A DNA stretch of 64,000 nt from Chitinophaga sp. CF118 (lineage in GTDB: Bacteria; Bacteroidota; Bacteroidia; Chitinophagales; Chitinophagaceae): positions 186,001-250,000 of the forward strand of contig NZ_FOMK01000007.1 in assembly GCF_900112615.1 (NCBI RefSeq). Direction: 5' to 3'. Below the pieces are notes generated by a model, which was not told the DNA's origin, searched no databases, and was given only the letters and a program-made list of their open reading frames with translations. Positions 44,368 to 53,099 of the stretch are shown here, piece after piece. The position numbers and the translations under genes are program-made. The number at the start of each line of letters is the position of its first letter. The first letter of the stretch is position 1.

Positions 44368-45873
44368 CTACTTCAATCCTTTCAACAAATAAAACGCTTC
44401 ATTCCAACGCAACTCATTCCGGAACTGATACATTTCCGTATCCTTTGCTATGCGTACATACTCAATTCCTGCCATATCGGCAAAATCCTGCATATGTGCA
44501 GCAGAAAGATTCTGACTATAACATGTATGATGTGCTCCTCCTGCCTGAATCCATGCTGCACAGCCTGTTTTCATATCCGGCAATGGTTTCCATAACACAC
44601 GGGCCACAGGTAACTTAGGCAGTTCATGTTCCGGTTTCACAGCTTCCACTTCATTCACCAGCAAACGGAAACGGTTTCCCATATCGATCACAGAGGCATT
44701 AATAGCCGGACCTGCACCTACATTAAATACCAGTCTCACAGGATCCGCCTTACCGCCGATTCCTAAAGGATGAATCTCGCATGAAGGTTTCCCTTCTGCA
44801 ATGGAAGAACAGATCTCCAGCATATGCGCTCCAAGTACCATACGATTCTTCGGATCAAAATGATAGGTGTAGTCTTCCATGAATGAGTTGCCTCCCGGTA
44901 AACCGCTGCCCATCACTTTCATAGCCCGTACAAGTGCGGCTGTTTTCCAGTCGCCCTCTCCTCCAAAGCCGTAACCATCTGCCATGAGACGTTGTACAGC
45001 TATACCCGGTAACTGTTCCAGCCCGTGAAGATCTTCAAAAGTATCTGTGAACCCTTTAAAATTCCCGGCTTCCAGAAATGCACGTAATCCCAGTTCAATA
45101 CGGGCCGCTTCCTTCAGTGAAGCATGTTGTGCTGCTCCTTTACGCAGGGATGCTGCCAGGTTATAACTTTGTTCATATTCCTGAACCAGCGTACTGATAG
45201 AAGCATCACTCACCTCTTTTACATACTTCACTAAATCTCCTACGCCGTACCCGTTTACTGAATAACCGAACTGTAATTCAGCTTCTACTTTATCACCTTC
45301 GGTAACAGCCACCTGCCGCATATTATCTCCAAAGCGGGCAAACTTGCCACCTTGCCAATCGTACCAGCCAGCGGCGGCACGCAGCCACATATTCAGCTCA
45401 CTCACTACTTCAGGATCCTGCCAGTGACCAGCTACTACTTTACGGTTCATGCGCATACGCGACATCATAAAACCAAATTCCCGATCGCCATGGGCAGACT
45501 GATTCAGATTCATGAAGTCCATATCGATTTCACCCCATGGAATATCGCGATTAAACTGCGTATGTAAATGGAGTAACGGACGTTGTAATATTTTCAGTCC
45601 GCCGATCCACATTTTAGCAGGAGAAAAAGTATGCATCCATGCAATGATCCCTATGCAATTAGGAGCATTATTAGCCTCCTGACAAATGCGATAGATCTCG
45701 TCCGGTGTTTTAACAACTGGCTTGAATACGATGCGCACAGGAATATCCGGCGATGCATCCAGCCATTTGGCTATAGCTGCTGAATGTGCATCCACCTGCT
45801 GTAAAGTTTCTTCTCCATAAAGATGCTGGCTACCGGTGATAAACCAGGCTTCGAATTGCTTCAATTGTATCAT
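44368..45873 (-). CDS. araA: L-arabinose isomerase
   Basis: Manganese-dependent enzyme turning L-arabinose into L-ribulose. The 501-residue length is that of AraA. Seen: FITGSQHLYGEETLQQV near the start, IAWMHTFSPAKMWIGGLK, GYGFGGEGDWKTAALVRAMKV (with metal-binding Glu), MVLGAHMLEICSSIA with His and Glu as further ligands, and the closing HHTCYS segment. Last gene of the araB-araD-araA operon on the minus strand, 23 bp after araD. Confidence 0.98.
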   Translation of the reverse strand: MIQLKQFEAWFITGSQHLYGEETLQQVDAHSAAIAKWLDASPDIPVRIVFKPVVKTPDEIYRICQEANNAPNCIGIIAWMHTFSPAKMWIGGLKILQRPLLHLHTQFNRDIPWGEIDMDFMNLNQSAHGDREFGFMMSRMRMNRKVVAGHWQDPEVVSELNMWLRAAAGWYDWQGGKFARFGDNMRQVAVTEGDKVEAELQFGYSVNGYGVGDLVKYVKEVSDASISTLVQEYEQSYNLAASLRKGAAQHASLKEAARIELGLRAFLEAGNFKGFTDTFEDLHGLEQLPGIAVQRLMADGYGFGGEGDWKTAALVRAMKVMGSGLPGGNSFMEDYTYHFDPKNRMVLGAHMLEICSSIAEGKPSCEIHPLGIGGKADPVRLVFNVGAGPAINASVIDMGNRFRLLVNEVEAVKPEHELPKLPVARVLWKPLPDMKTGCAAWIQAGGAHHTCYSQNLSAAHMQDFADMAGIEYVRIAKDTEMYQFRNELRWNEAFYLLKGLK

Positions 45874-45896
45874 GCTATTGATTTTTTTTCGGGTGA

Positions 45897-46592
45897 CTAC
45901 TGGCCATAATAGGAATCAGGACCGTGTTTGCGTTCAAAATGTTTACGTATCAGGGAATCTTTCAGGCGGGATACTCCAGGATGAATACTCTCCGTCAGGA
46001 AAGCCATCCGGGCTACTTCCTCCACTACGGCGGCATTGTATACTGCCTTATCGGCTGTTTTCCCCCAGGTGAAGGGTGCATGATTACCGACCAGGATCAT
46101 TTCTACCTCCTGGTAAGACAATTTCCGCTCCTGTAAACAACCCATGATCTGGAACCCTGTTTCATGTTCATAATTCCCCCTGATCATCTCATCACTCATT
46201 GGAGCAGCACAGGGTACATCCACCGTCAGGTGATCTGCATGCGTGGTGCCGTATATGGGAATGTCACGTTGTGCCTGTGCCCATGCGGTAGCATAAGTAG
46301 AATGTGTGTGTACAATCCCGCCAATCTGTGCCCAGTGTTTGTATAATACGGCATGGGTTTTTGTATCTGAAGATGGACGTAAACCCCCTTCGACCACCTC
46401 TCCGTCGAAATCAACAATCACCATTTTTTCAGGCGATAGCAGTTTATAGGGTACTCCGCTGGGTTTAATCGCAAATACCCCGGCTTTACGGTCTACCACA
46501 CTTACATTTCCAAAAGTGAACAGTACAAGCCCCAGTGCAGGTAACTGCATATTGGCTTCATACGCTTCTTCTTTTATTGACTGATAACTCAT
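45897..46592 (-). CDS. araD: L-ribulose-5-phosphate 4-epimerase
   Basis: Zinc class II aldolase-family epimerase of 231 residues that forms D-xylulose-5-phosphate. Seen: LFTFGNVSVVDRKAG, IKPSGVPYKLL, DTKTHAVLYKHW, and GIVHTHSTYATAWAQ with the two His zinc ligands, then GNHAPFTWGKTADKAVYNAAVVEEVA with the third. Start codon overlaps araB stop by 4 bp (ATGA-type), so translation is coupled. Confidence 0.97.
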   Translation of the reverse strand: MSYQSIKEEAYEANMQLPALGLVLFTFGNVSVVDRKAGVFAIKPSGVPYKLLSPEKMVIVDFDGEVVEGGLRPSSDTKTHAVLYKHWAQIGGIVHTHSTYATAWAQAQRDIPIYGTTHADHLTVDVPCAAPMSDEMIRGNYEHETGFQIMGCLQERKLSYQEVEMILVGNHAPFTWGKTADKAVYNAAVVEEVARMAFLTESIHPGVSRLKDSLIRKHFERKHGPDSYYGQ

Positions 46593-48229
46593 GCGTTAAA
46601 TTTTTCAGTGAAAACTCCTAGTTCCTGGAATTTACGGTAACGGTTTGCATAGTAAGGAACATTTGCAGCCCTTGGCTCCCAAACAGTTTCAAAACCTGAA
46701 GACATAGCCTCTTGTGCTGCATCGATTGTAGGATAAAATCCGGCGGCAACAGCAGCAAACATAGCAGCACCCAATGCGCAGGCATTTTCACTGTTCACAA
46801 TCCGGATGGGCCGGTTCATCACATCTGCAAGTACCTGCATGGCATATCCTGATTTTTTGGCCACACCTCCCAATGCTATCACTTCATGAATGGGAACTCC
46901 TTCCTTTACAAAACGTTCGGCTATACTCTGCGCACCAAAGGCTGTTGCTTCCACCAGCGCTTTAAATAACTGTGCAGCATCAATCCCCAGATGCAGACCT
47001 GTTACGGTGCTTTTCAAGGTATGATTTGCATCCGGTGTACGACGTCCGTTGAACCAGTCCAACGCCAATGGATCATTCTCACGAAGAGGTAATTGCTGCG
47101 CCTGTTCCGACAAATATGCCAGCAGTTTTCCTTCGGCGGCTGCCAGTTTATCAGCATCATCCAACAAAGCATACATAGGACCCATAATCAGGCGGCGCAA
47201 CCAGGCAAATACATCACCATAGGCCGATTGCCCTGCTTCCATGCCCAGCATGTTGGGCACTACAGAACCATCTACCTGTCCGCAGATACCTTTTACCAGC
47301 AGGTGACCAGCTTCTTCCATCGGGGCAATCAAAATATCGCAGGTGCTTGTACCAATTACTTTACACAGCGAATAAGGTTTTATACCACCACCAACGGCTC
47401 CCATATGCGCATCAAAAGCACCTGTTCCAATCACCACATCAGCGGGAAGTCCCAATTTTGATGCCCATTCAGCGCTGATAATACCGGCGGGCACAGTAGC
47501 GTCTACTGTATCGCTGTACATATTAACATACTTAGCCAAAAAAGGATGCAGTTGTTGTAAAAAATCGGCTGGAGGTAACCCATTCCAGGACGCATGCCAC
47601 ATGGCTTTATGGCCTGCTGCGCAACGGCTGCGTAATAAGGTACTCAAACTTTTATTGCCGGTAAGTACTGCCGGAATCCAGTCGCAATGTTCTACCCATG
47701 CTGCTGCCTGTGCTCTTACGGGTGCATCTTCTTTAATGACGTGCAGTATTTTTGCCCAGAACCATTCGCTGCTATAAATCCCACCGCAATATTGTGTATA
47801 ATCCGTACCCTTACTATGTGCGGTTTCATTGATTAGAGCTGCTTCTTCATTAGCGGTATGATCTTTCCACAATACAAACATCGCATTGGGATTGTTTTCA
47901 AATTCCGGGAGTAAGGCCAGCGGCGTACCTTCTGCATTTACTGGTCCTGGAGTGGAGCCGGTAGTATCTACCGAAATGCCTTTTACTTTACCTGCAGTCC
48001 CTGCAGGACATTGTTTCAATGCATCACGGATACTGTTTTCAAGGCCTTCCAGGTAGTCCAAAGGATGTTGTCTGTATTGCTGTGTAGAAGGATCGCAATA
48101 CTTCCCCTTTTGCCAACGGGGATAATAATAAACAGCACTGCCAGCTTCTTCGCCGGTATTGACATTCACTACCAGCGAACGTACCGAATCGGTGCCAAAG
48201 TCAACACCTATCACAAATGAATTTTCCAT
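46589..48229 (-). CDS. araB: L-ribulokinase
   Basis: FGGY carbohydrate kinase of 546 residues, phosphorylating L-ribulose. Seen: FVIGVDFGTDSVRSLVV (ATP phosphate-binding), VDTTGSTPGPVNAEGTP, the GTGAFDAHMGAVGGGIKP segment, and a C-terminal ALGGVAKKSGYAMQVLADVM with the adenosine-binding motif. First gene of the operon; a candidate AraR operator and the araR terminator lie in the 229 bp upstream. Confidence 0.97.
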   Translation of the reverse strand: MENSFVIGVDFGTDSVRSLVVNVNTGEEAGSAVYYYPRWQKGKYCDPSTQQYRQHPLDYLEGLENSIRDALKQCPAGTAGKVKGISVDTTGSTPGPVNAEGTPLALLPEFENNPNAMFVLWKDHTANEEAALINETAHSKGTDYTQYCGGIYSSEWFWAKILHVIKEDAPVRAQAAAWVEHCDWIPAVLTGNKSLSTLLRSRCAAGHKAMWHASWNGLPPADFLQQLHPFLAKYVNMYSDTVDATVPAGIISAEWASKLGLPADVVIGTGAFDAHMGAVGGGIKPYSLCKVIGTSTCDILIAPMEEAGHLLVKGICGQVDGSVVPNMLGMEAGQSAYGDVFAWLRRLIMGPMYALLDDADKLAAAEGKLLAYLSEQAQQLPLRENDPLALDWFNGRRTPDANHTLKSTVTGLHLGIDAAQLFKALVEATAFGAQSIAERFVKEGVPIHEVIALGGVAKKSGYAMQVLADVMNRPIRIVNSENACALGAAMFAAVAAGFYPTIDAAQEAMSSGFETVWEPRAANVPYYANRYRKFQELGVFTEKFNA

Positions 48230-48314
48230 AACGTACTTCTCTTCTCAGACTCCCTACCAGGTAGAAGGGATCATCTTAAAGGTATTTAGTGGTTAATAAA
48301 TACTTGCCTCTTTA

Positions 48315-48336
48315 TTGTCAGAACGACAATTATAAA
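48315..48336. promoter_or_regulatory. Candidate AraR operator upstream of araB
   Basis: TTGTCAGAACGACAATTATA lies in a palindrome ATTGTC-N5-GACAAT (48314-48330), about 86-107 bp upstream of the araB ATG. A related sequence at 49260-49281 agrees in 17 of 22 positions and lies about 97-118 bp upstream of the araR ATG. Confidence 0.45.
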
Positions 48337-48343
48337 TAATGAT

Positions 48344-48369
48344 AAAAAAAACGTCCTGGATACAGGACG
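48344..48369 (-). terminator. Intrinsic terminator of araR
   Basis: On the minus strand CGTCCTG pairs with CAGGACG across a 4-nt loop (7-bp stem, 48352-48369) followed by eight T. It separates araR from the araBDA operon. Confidence 0.88.
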
Positions 48370-48458
48370 ATCCTAAATATAGCACTTTTTACCATATTCA
48401 GAATATGATGTTGACATCAGTAGCTTACTTTGGGTAAGAAGCCAGCGATGATCTGCAC

Positions 48459-49163
48459 TTATCTCAAATTGCCCGGGTCGGAAACGAAATTGAGGAAGGC
48501 GTGGAATTTGGCGCTGTATTTTCTTTTATCCAGCTTATAATAGAATGCTCCCCTTTTGGAAGATGCCCTCTCCTTTTCCTTTTGTTTTACCAGCAATCCG
48601 GTTGACAATACCTTACGGCTGAAATTACGCTTATCAAACCCTGCATCATATACAGCCTCAAACAGAATCTGAAGCTGCGGGATCGTAAATTTAGGTGGTA
48701 GTAGTTCAAACAGCAATGGGTGGATTGCTGCCTTGTAACGTAACCGTGCCTGCGCTTCATGAACCATATCAGCATGATCAAAGATCAGTTTAGGTATATC
48801 TCTGAGAGAGAACCATTCTGCCTTATATTCGTCTGTCAGTTGCTGCTTGTAAAGGTTTATGTCTATCAGCGCAAAGTAAGCTACGGACAAGGTACGTTCC
48901 ATTGGATCTCTCTGAGGTGTTCCAAAAGCAGCCAACTGCTCCATGTATACCCCGTCCAACCCTGTCAGTTTATTTAGTGTGCGGACAGCAGCACCATCCA
49001 GTGCCTCCTCCGGCTGCACAAAACCACCCATCAGGCTCCACTTACCTTTCTCTGGATCAAAGCCTCGCTTTATCAGTAATAACTTAAGATCCTGTCCGTC
49101 AAAACCGAAAATAATACAGTCTACAGCTACCAGCATCCGGGTTTGCCGGGAATAACGTGTCAT
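48459..49163 (-). CDS. araR: Nudix-fold arabinose regulator (AraR/NrtR type)
   Basis: A 234-residue transcription factor. The N-terminal half has a Nudix fold (VDCIIFGFDGQDLKLLLIKR, GKWSLMGGFVQPEEALDGAA) but the catalytic box is degenerate: after GGFVQPEE the REUxEExGU part reads RTLNKLTGL, so hydrolase activity is unlikely and the domain probably senses a sugar ligand. The C-terminal half is the winged-helix DNA-binding domain (FTIPQLQILFEAVYDAGFDKRNFSRKVLSTGLL). Nudix-type AraR is the known arabinose repressor of Bacteroides; next to araBDA the assignment is strong. ATG at 49163. Confidence 0.93.
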   Translation of the reverse strand: MTRYSRQTRMLVAVDCIIFGFDGQDLKLLLIKRGFDPEKGKWSLMGGFVQPEEALDGAAVRTLNKLTGLDGVYMEQLAAFGTPQRDPMERTLSVAYFALIDINLYKQQLTDEYKAEWFSLRDIPKLIFDHADMVHEAQARLRYKAAIHPLLFELLPPKFTIPQLQILFEAVYDAGFDKRNFSRKVLSTGLLVKQKEKERASSKRGAFYYKLDKRKYSAKFHAFLNFVSDPGNLR

Positions 49164-49259
49164 ATTTTCCTGGTGTTTAATTCTGCTAATATAAAACTCC
49201 CCGGTGATATTGTCACTTTTTAGCCGGACTGTTTATTTCTTCACAAGATAGAAAAATAA

Positions 49260-49281
49260 ATGTCACCACAACAATTATATA
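49260..49281. promoter_or_regulatory. Candidate AraR operator upstream of araR
   Basis: ATGTCACCACAACAATTATA matches the araB-proximal site in 17 of 22 positions. A further half-site ATTGTCAC at 49209-49216 lies nearer the araR start. Suggests autoregulation. Confidence 0.4.
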
Positions 49282-49323
49282 CAAAAATGGTAATATCCGG
49301 TATACGCCAGCTAAAATCTGATC

Positions 49324-49977
49324 TTAAAATAATTGTCCAGGAGTGATAGCTGTATAATCTGCAATAAAAGCAATGATATTATCATACACTGCAAACTCTT
49401 CCCGGGTATGCATTGTAGTGAGAACTACGGCCTTCATACCTGCGTTGGCAGCTGCTTCTACTCCTTTTGGCGCGTCTTCAAATACAATACAATCAGCAGG
49501 AACAGCACCCAGTTCTGCCGCCGCCTTCAGGAATACTTCCGGGTTCGGTTTACTGGTCACCACATCATTAGCCGTGATAATGGATTGGAAATAATCGCGT
49601 ACATGAAGGTTGTCCAGTGCAAAATCAACATTGAAAGGAATGGCTGCAGTACCTATACCCAATGCTATCCCTTGTTGCTGTGCATCATCCAAAAATTCTT
49701 TCAATCCGGCTATTAATTCCAGATGCGGACGGTAGGCCGCCTGGTAGCGACGCTCTTTTTCCAGGGCCAGGGTATCCATTTCTTCCTCAGTAAACCGGCC
49801 TTCCCCAAAGATTCTTACCAGCACTTCCTGGTTCTTACCATACATCTCCTTTTTTACTTCATCTCTGCTCAGCCCAGCCTTCAGGTCGTCATTCAGGATG
49901 TTGTACCAACCATGAACATGATATTCCATATCATCTATCATAGTGCCATTCATATCGAAAATAAATGCCTTTTTCAT
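49324..49977 (-). CDS. HAD-superfamily hydrolase, beta-phosphoglucomutase-like, with altered motif I
   Basis: A 217-residue HAD protein of the beta-phosphoglucomutase-like group, cap type I: MKKAFIFDMNGTMIDDMEYHVHGWYN. Motif I reads D-M-N-G-T: the second catalytic Asp, the usual general acid, is Asn. The remainder looks conserved: IGTAAIPFNVDF (motif II), KPNPEVFLKAAAELG (motif III Lys) and VFEDAPKGVEAAANAGMKAV (motif IV). The start ATG is 49977; the longer reading would begin at a TTG at 49986. It lies upstream of araR on the same strand with 160 bp between them; a sugar-phosphate substrate is plausible. Confidence 0.85.
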   Translation of the reverse strand: MKKAFIFDMNGTMIDDMEYHVHGWYNILNDDLKAGLSRDEVKKEMYGKNQEVLVRIFGEGRFTEEEMDTLALEKERRYQAAYRPHLELIAGLKEFLDDAQQQGIALGIGTAAIPFNVDFALDNLHVRDYFQSIITANDVVTSKPNPEVFLKAAAELGAVPADCIVFEDAPKGVEAAANAGMKAVVLTTMHTREEFAVYDNIIAFIADYTAITPGQLF

Positions 49978-50072
49978 AGACCGCAAAGCTAAAAGGTTAA
50001 TTCTAAAAAGTGAAATATTAGTGATTTATGGAATCTTCGCGATATAGGCATCATACCCCAAAATCATCACTC

Positions 50073-50561
50073 ATGAATACCTACTTATATATCCCCGAGC
50101 CCTGTCATGAAGACTGGAACAACATGTTACCGGAAAACAAGGGGCGCCATTGCCTGCAATGCTGTAAAACAGTTATAGACTTTACCAGTTGGGAGGCTAC
50201 AGATATTGCAGCCTATTTAAAAGCCAATGCAAGTCAAAAGGTATGCGGACGTTTTAAAGAGGAACAGCTCAATGAACCTGTTGAAGAAACAATACACCGG
50301 ATCTATTATTCCAATCTGTCTGTATTTAAAAAGATAGCTGCCATTGTTGTAATTGTATTTGGTATTGCCGGAGCATCCTGCAACATGGATGTACAGGGCA
50401 AAATAGCGAAACATCCTATGGGAGAACCTGCTCCCCTTTCTACAGACACAACGGGCAAACAACAATTAAATACGCCCACACTACCCAAAAATATTGATAT
50501 TGTGGTTGGTACAGTAGCGGTAGTACAACCTCCCCACCGGAAAAAAAAGAAGGTCGAATGA
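50073..50561 (+). CDS. Bacteroidota membrane protein with Cys-rich N-terminal motif
   Basis: A 162-residue protein opening with YIPEPCHEDWNNMLPENKGR and then HCLQCCKTVIDFTSWE, a motif seen at the start of several Bacteroidota proteins (some annotated as carboxypeptidase-regulatory or TonB-like) with Cys and His suited to binding zinc. A transmembrane helix near residues 85-101 (IAAIVVIVFGIAGASC) follows; the C-terminal part, probably periplasmic, is polar and Pro-rich and ends PPHRKKKKVE. An in-frame ATG at 50028 is less likely than 50073. Role unknown; the basic tail follows a stretch GTVAVVQPP. The stop lies inside a small inverted repeat at 50551-50570. Confidence 0.7.
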   Translation: MNTYLYIPEPCHEDWNNMLPENKGRHCLQCCKTVIDFTSWEATDIAAYLKANASQKVCGRFKEEQLNEPVEETIHRIYYSNLSVFKKIAAIVVIVFGIAGASCNMDVQGKIAKHPMGEPAPLSTDTTGKQQLNTPTLPKNIDIVVGTVAVVQPPHRKKKKVE

Positions 50562-50869
50562 ATTCGACCTCCGCTAGTTATAGTTCACGTTATTGAATTA
50601 ACTACATGCGGCAAAAATTACCAAAGAGTTGCATGCAGCTAAATAAAAAGTTATAATGATATGTTTATTGCAAGAATGATTTTATTCATACTTGTGGAAT
50701 TAATGGCATTGATAAATCCGCAATATTATTGCGCTGTTTTTCATGGTATTGCAGGGAACATGGATTACCCTGCTTATCGCAAGATAATGATAAATGTCAA
50801 TTTTACAATTAAATTTTAAGGTAAAAAAATGGTCAGGCGAATTCAAGCCACCTGACCATCCGGAAAATG
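50562..50869. other. 308-bp gene-free stretch
   Basis: No open frame with coding character. Seen: an inverted repeat AGGTCGAA/TTCGACCT at 50551-50570 spanning the stop of the preceding gene, with T-rich DNA on its minus-strand side; short palindromes (GCAATATTATTGC); a GCAGGG/CCCTGC pair near 50753-50775; and the terminator of the dioxygenase gene at 50823. Confidence 0.4.
50823..50859 (-). terminator. Intrinsic terminator of the ygiD-type gene
   Basis: On the minus strand ATGGTCAGG and CCTGACCAT form a 9-bp stem (arms 50851-50859 and 50829-50837) followed by seven T, ending 11 bp past the gene stop. Confidence 0.85.
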
Positions 50870-51751
50870 TTATTCTCCTATCTGTAAAGAACGCATGCTG
50901 ATGCTGCCGTTCTGGATCTCTTCGTACGTAAAATTGATATACTCATCCTTCTCTGCTAAACCGAGACTGTATAGCAGTGGCAGGTAATGATCATTGGTAG
51001 GAATCGACATCCTGGCGGCAGCTCCCAATCGCTCGTAATGTATCAGATCCTCAAAGTTGCGCCGTTCAATTTTTGACTTCACTGTCGAATCAAATTCCAC
51101 AGCCCAGTCGAACGGCTTAGCAGTTTCTGAAAAGCTGATATTGCGTAAATTATGTACAATATTACCACTGCCCATAATCAATACCCCCTTCTGTCGCAGA
51201 GCCTTCAGTTCCTGTGCCAGATTAAAATGATATTCAGGCGATTTACTGTAATCGATACTCAGCTGATATACAGGTATATTGGCCTCAGGATACATATGTT
51301 TTAATACTGTCCACGTACCATGGTCAAGGCCCCACTGATCATCCTCTACCACCTTTGTACCCTGAATCAACCCGGCAGTTTCACGGGCCATATCCGGGGC
51401 TCCGGGCGCGGGGTACTGCACATCATGCAATGCCTGCGGGAAGCCCCCAAAATCATGAATAGTGACAGGCTTAGCTGATATCAAGACGTGCGTACCTTTA
51501 GTAAGCCAGTGTGCAGATACTACCAGTATAGCCCGGGGTTGTTCCTTCAGCGATTTCCCCATAGCTGATAGCCGGCGGGTAAATGTATTATCTGCCAGCG
51601 CGTTCATAGGATTTCCATGGCCAATAAACATGGCAGGCATGGTCGCCGTACTTTTAAAATCACGGGTAATATTGCCCAGTTCTTGTAGTTGCATAAATTT
51701 TCCTCCTACAGGTAATATGGCTAATGCAGCCAGAAAGTCTTTCCTGTTCAT
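50870..51751 (-). CDS. ygiD: 4,5-DOPA dioxygenase extradiol-type protein (YgiD family)
   Basis: A 293-residue extradiol dioxygenase of the zinc-dependent YgiD/DODA class. Seen: PAMFIGHGNPMNALADN with the first His ligand, LVVSAHWLTKG (second), LDHGTWTVLKHMYPEANIPVYQLSID, and MGSGNIVHNLRNI (further ligand region). It carries about 35 residues before the domain (MNRKDFLAALAILPVGGKF) that could be an export leader, unlike E. coli YgiD. ATG at 51751. The natural catechol substrate is unknown. Confidence 0.9.
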   Translation of the reverse strand: MNRKDFLAALAILPVGGKFMQLQELGNITRDFKSTATMPAMFIGHGNPMNALADNTFTRRLSAMGKSLKEQPRAILVVSAHWLTKGTHVLISAKPVTIHDFGGFPQALHDVQYPAPGAPDMARETAGLIQGTKVVEDDQWGLDHGTWTVLKHMYPEANIPVYQLSIDYSKSPEYHFNLAQELKALRQKGVLIMGSGNIVHNLRNISFSETAKPFDWAVEFDSTVKSKIERRNFEDLIHYERLGAAARMSIPTNDHYLPLLYSLGLAEKDEYINFTYEEIQNGSISMRSLQIGE

Positions 51752-51836
51752 AATACAAATATACAAATATATGGTGCAACAAGTAAATGGACAGATATAG
51801 GTATCACGTGTACTTTTTCATGTATATTACAGCCCT

Positions 51837-53048
51837 ATGCGGACACTATTAAAAAACTATAGCAGCATACTCCTGTTATTGCTTGGAATCATAGCAGGAA
51901 GTATACTGGGACTGATATTTGGCGCGCGCGTGGAGATGCTCAAACCAATAGGAGAAATATTCCTGAATTTACTTTTTACGGCGGTGATTCCGCTGGTATT
52001 CTTTTCTATATCATCAGCCATAGCAAATGTAGATCAGGGGCAGAAACTTGGAAAGATTATCTCGGTAATGGGAGTTGTGTTTTTAGGCACTATATTGGTC
52101 TCTTCCTTCCTGACTATCATTACCATTAAAATCTTCCCCTTAAGAGCAGTTACTACCGGAATAAGTAGTTTTGCGGCCCCTGACAATACCGGCAGTTGGG
52201 GTGAACAGCTTACTAAACTCCTTACAACCGGAGAGTTCTTTGAATTGTTGTCAAGGAAGAACATGCTCCCCCTCATTATCTTTTCGTCCCTGGTGGGCTT
52301 TGCTACGTTAAAAGCAGGGAAAGCAGGTGAATCATTCCGGCATTTCCTGGTATCCGGTAATGAGGTGATGAAGCAGTTGCTTACCGTAATTATGTACCTG
52401 GCCCCAGTGGGTCTGGGAGCTTATTTTGCATACCAGGTAGGTACCCTCGGTCCGCAACTGTTTGGTACTTATGCCAGCTCTATGCGTATCTATTATGGAT
52501 TTGGTTTCTTTTATTTCATCGTGATATTCAGTGTCTATGCGTTTATTGCCGGCGGTATAAACGGCATCAAAACCTATTGGAAATATAACCTGGTACCAAC
52601 CTTCACCGCCCTGGGTTCCTGCAGTAGTATCGCTACTATTCCTGCTAACCTTGAAGCAGCGGATAAAATGGGCATACCAACACATATTGGCAATGTGGTG
52701 ATTCCTTTGGGAGGCACTTTGCACAAGGATGGTTCCAGCATTTCTTCCATTGTTAAAATTGGGGTTGTATTTGCCATGTTCGGGCGCGATTTCAGCGGCA
52801 TAGATACTATCCTGCTGGCGATGGGTATTACAGTAATAGTGAGCATTGTAGAGGGGGGTATTCCTAATGGTGGTTATATAGGAGAACTGCTGGTAATGTC
52901 GGTATATGGATTTCCAGTGGAAGCACTGCCTGCGGTAATGATCATTGGTACGCTGGTGGACCCGCTGGCTACTATTTTAAATGCTACCGGTGATACCGTA
53001 GCTGCTATGTTGGTGACGAAATTTATAGGGAAACCTGCCAAATTATAA
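51837..53048 (+). CDS. Dicarboxylate/amino acid:cation symporter (DAACS, GltP/DctA type)
   Basis: A 403-residue secondary transporter for acidic amino acids or C4-dicarboxylates. About eight membrane segments plus re-entrant loops. Signatures: the serine-rich FTALGSCSSIATIPAN in hairpin 1 and LGGTLHKDGSSI, and ATILNATGDTVAAMLVT near the end with the Asn-Asp Na/H and substrate residues. Length fits. It ends at a large AT-rich hairpin that it partly overlaps. Confidence 0.93.
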   Translation: MRTLLKNYSSILLLLLGIIAGSILGLIFGARVEMLKPIGEIFLNLLFTAVIPLVFFSISSAIANVDQGQKLGKIISVMGVVFLGTILVSSFLTIITIKIFPLRAVTTGISSFAAPDNTGSWGEQLTKLLTTGEFFELLSRKNMLPLIIFSSLVGFATLKAGKAGESFRHFLVSGNEVMKQLLTVIMYLAPVGLGAYFAYQVGTLGPQLFGTYASSMRIYYGFGFFYFIVIFSVYAFIAGGINGIKTYWKYNLVPTFTALGSCSSIATIPANLEAADKMGIPTHIGNVVIPLGGTLHKDGSSISSIVKIGVVFAMFGRDFSGIDTILLAMGITVIVSIVEGGIPNGGYIGELLVMSVYGFPVEALPAVMIIGTLVDPLATILNATGDTVAAMLVTKFIGKPAKL

Positions 53049-53089
53049 ATTGACTTTATTATCGGGCAAGACCTGATAATAAAGTCAAT
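53047..53089. terminator. Terminator-like long hairpin after the symporter gene
   Basis: AATTGACTTTATTATCGGG (53047-53065) pairs with CCTGATAATAAAGTCAATT (53071-53089) with one wobble and a 5-nt loop: a 19-bp stem that starts at the stop codon. It is AT-rich with no classical U-run on either side, so it also might protect the RNA ends. Confidence 0.75.
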
Positions 53090-53099
53090 TAAAGTGTTA

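Noticed and set aside
48393..48419. Two small palindromes (CATATTCAGAATATG, TGATGTTGACATCA) after araR
   Set aside because: Short, without a U-run, upstream of the araR terminator; no assignable role.
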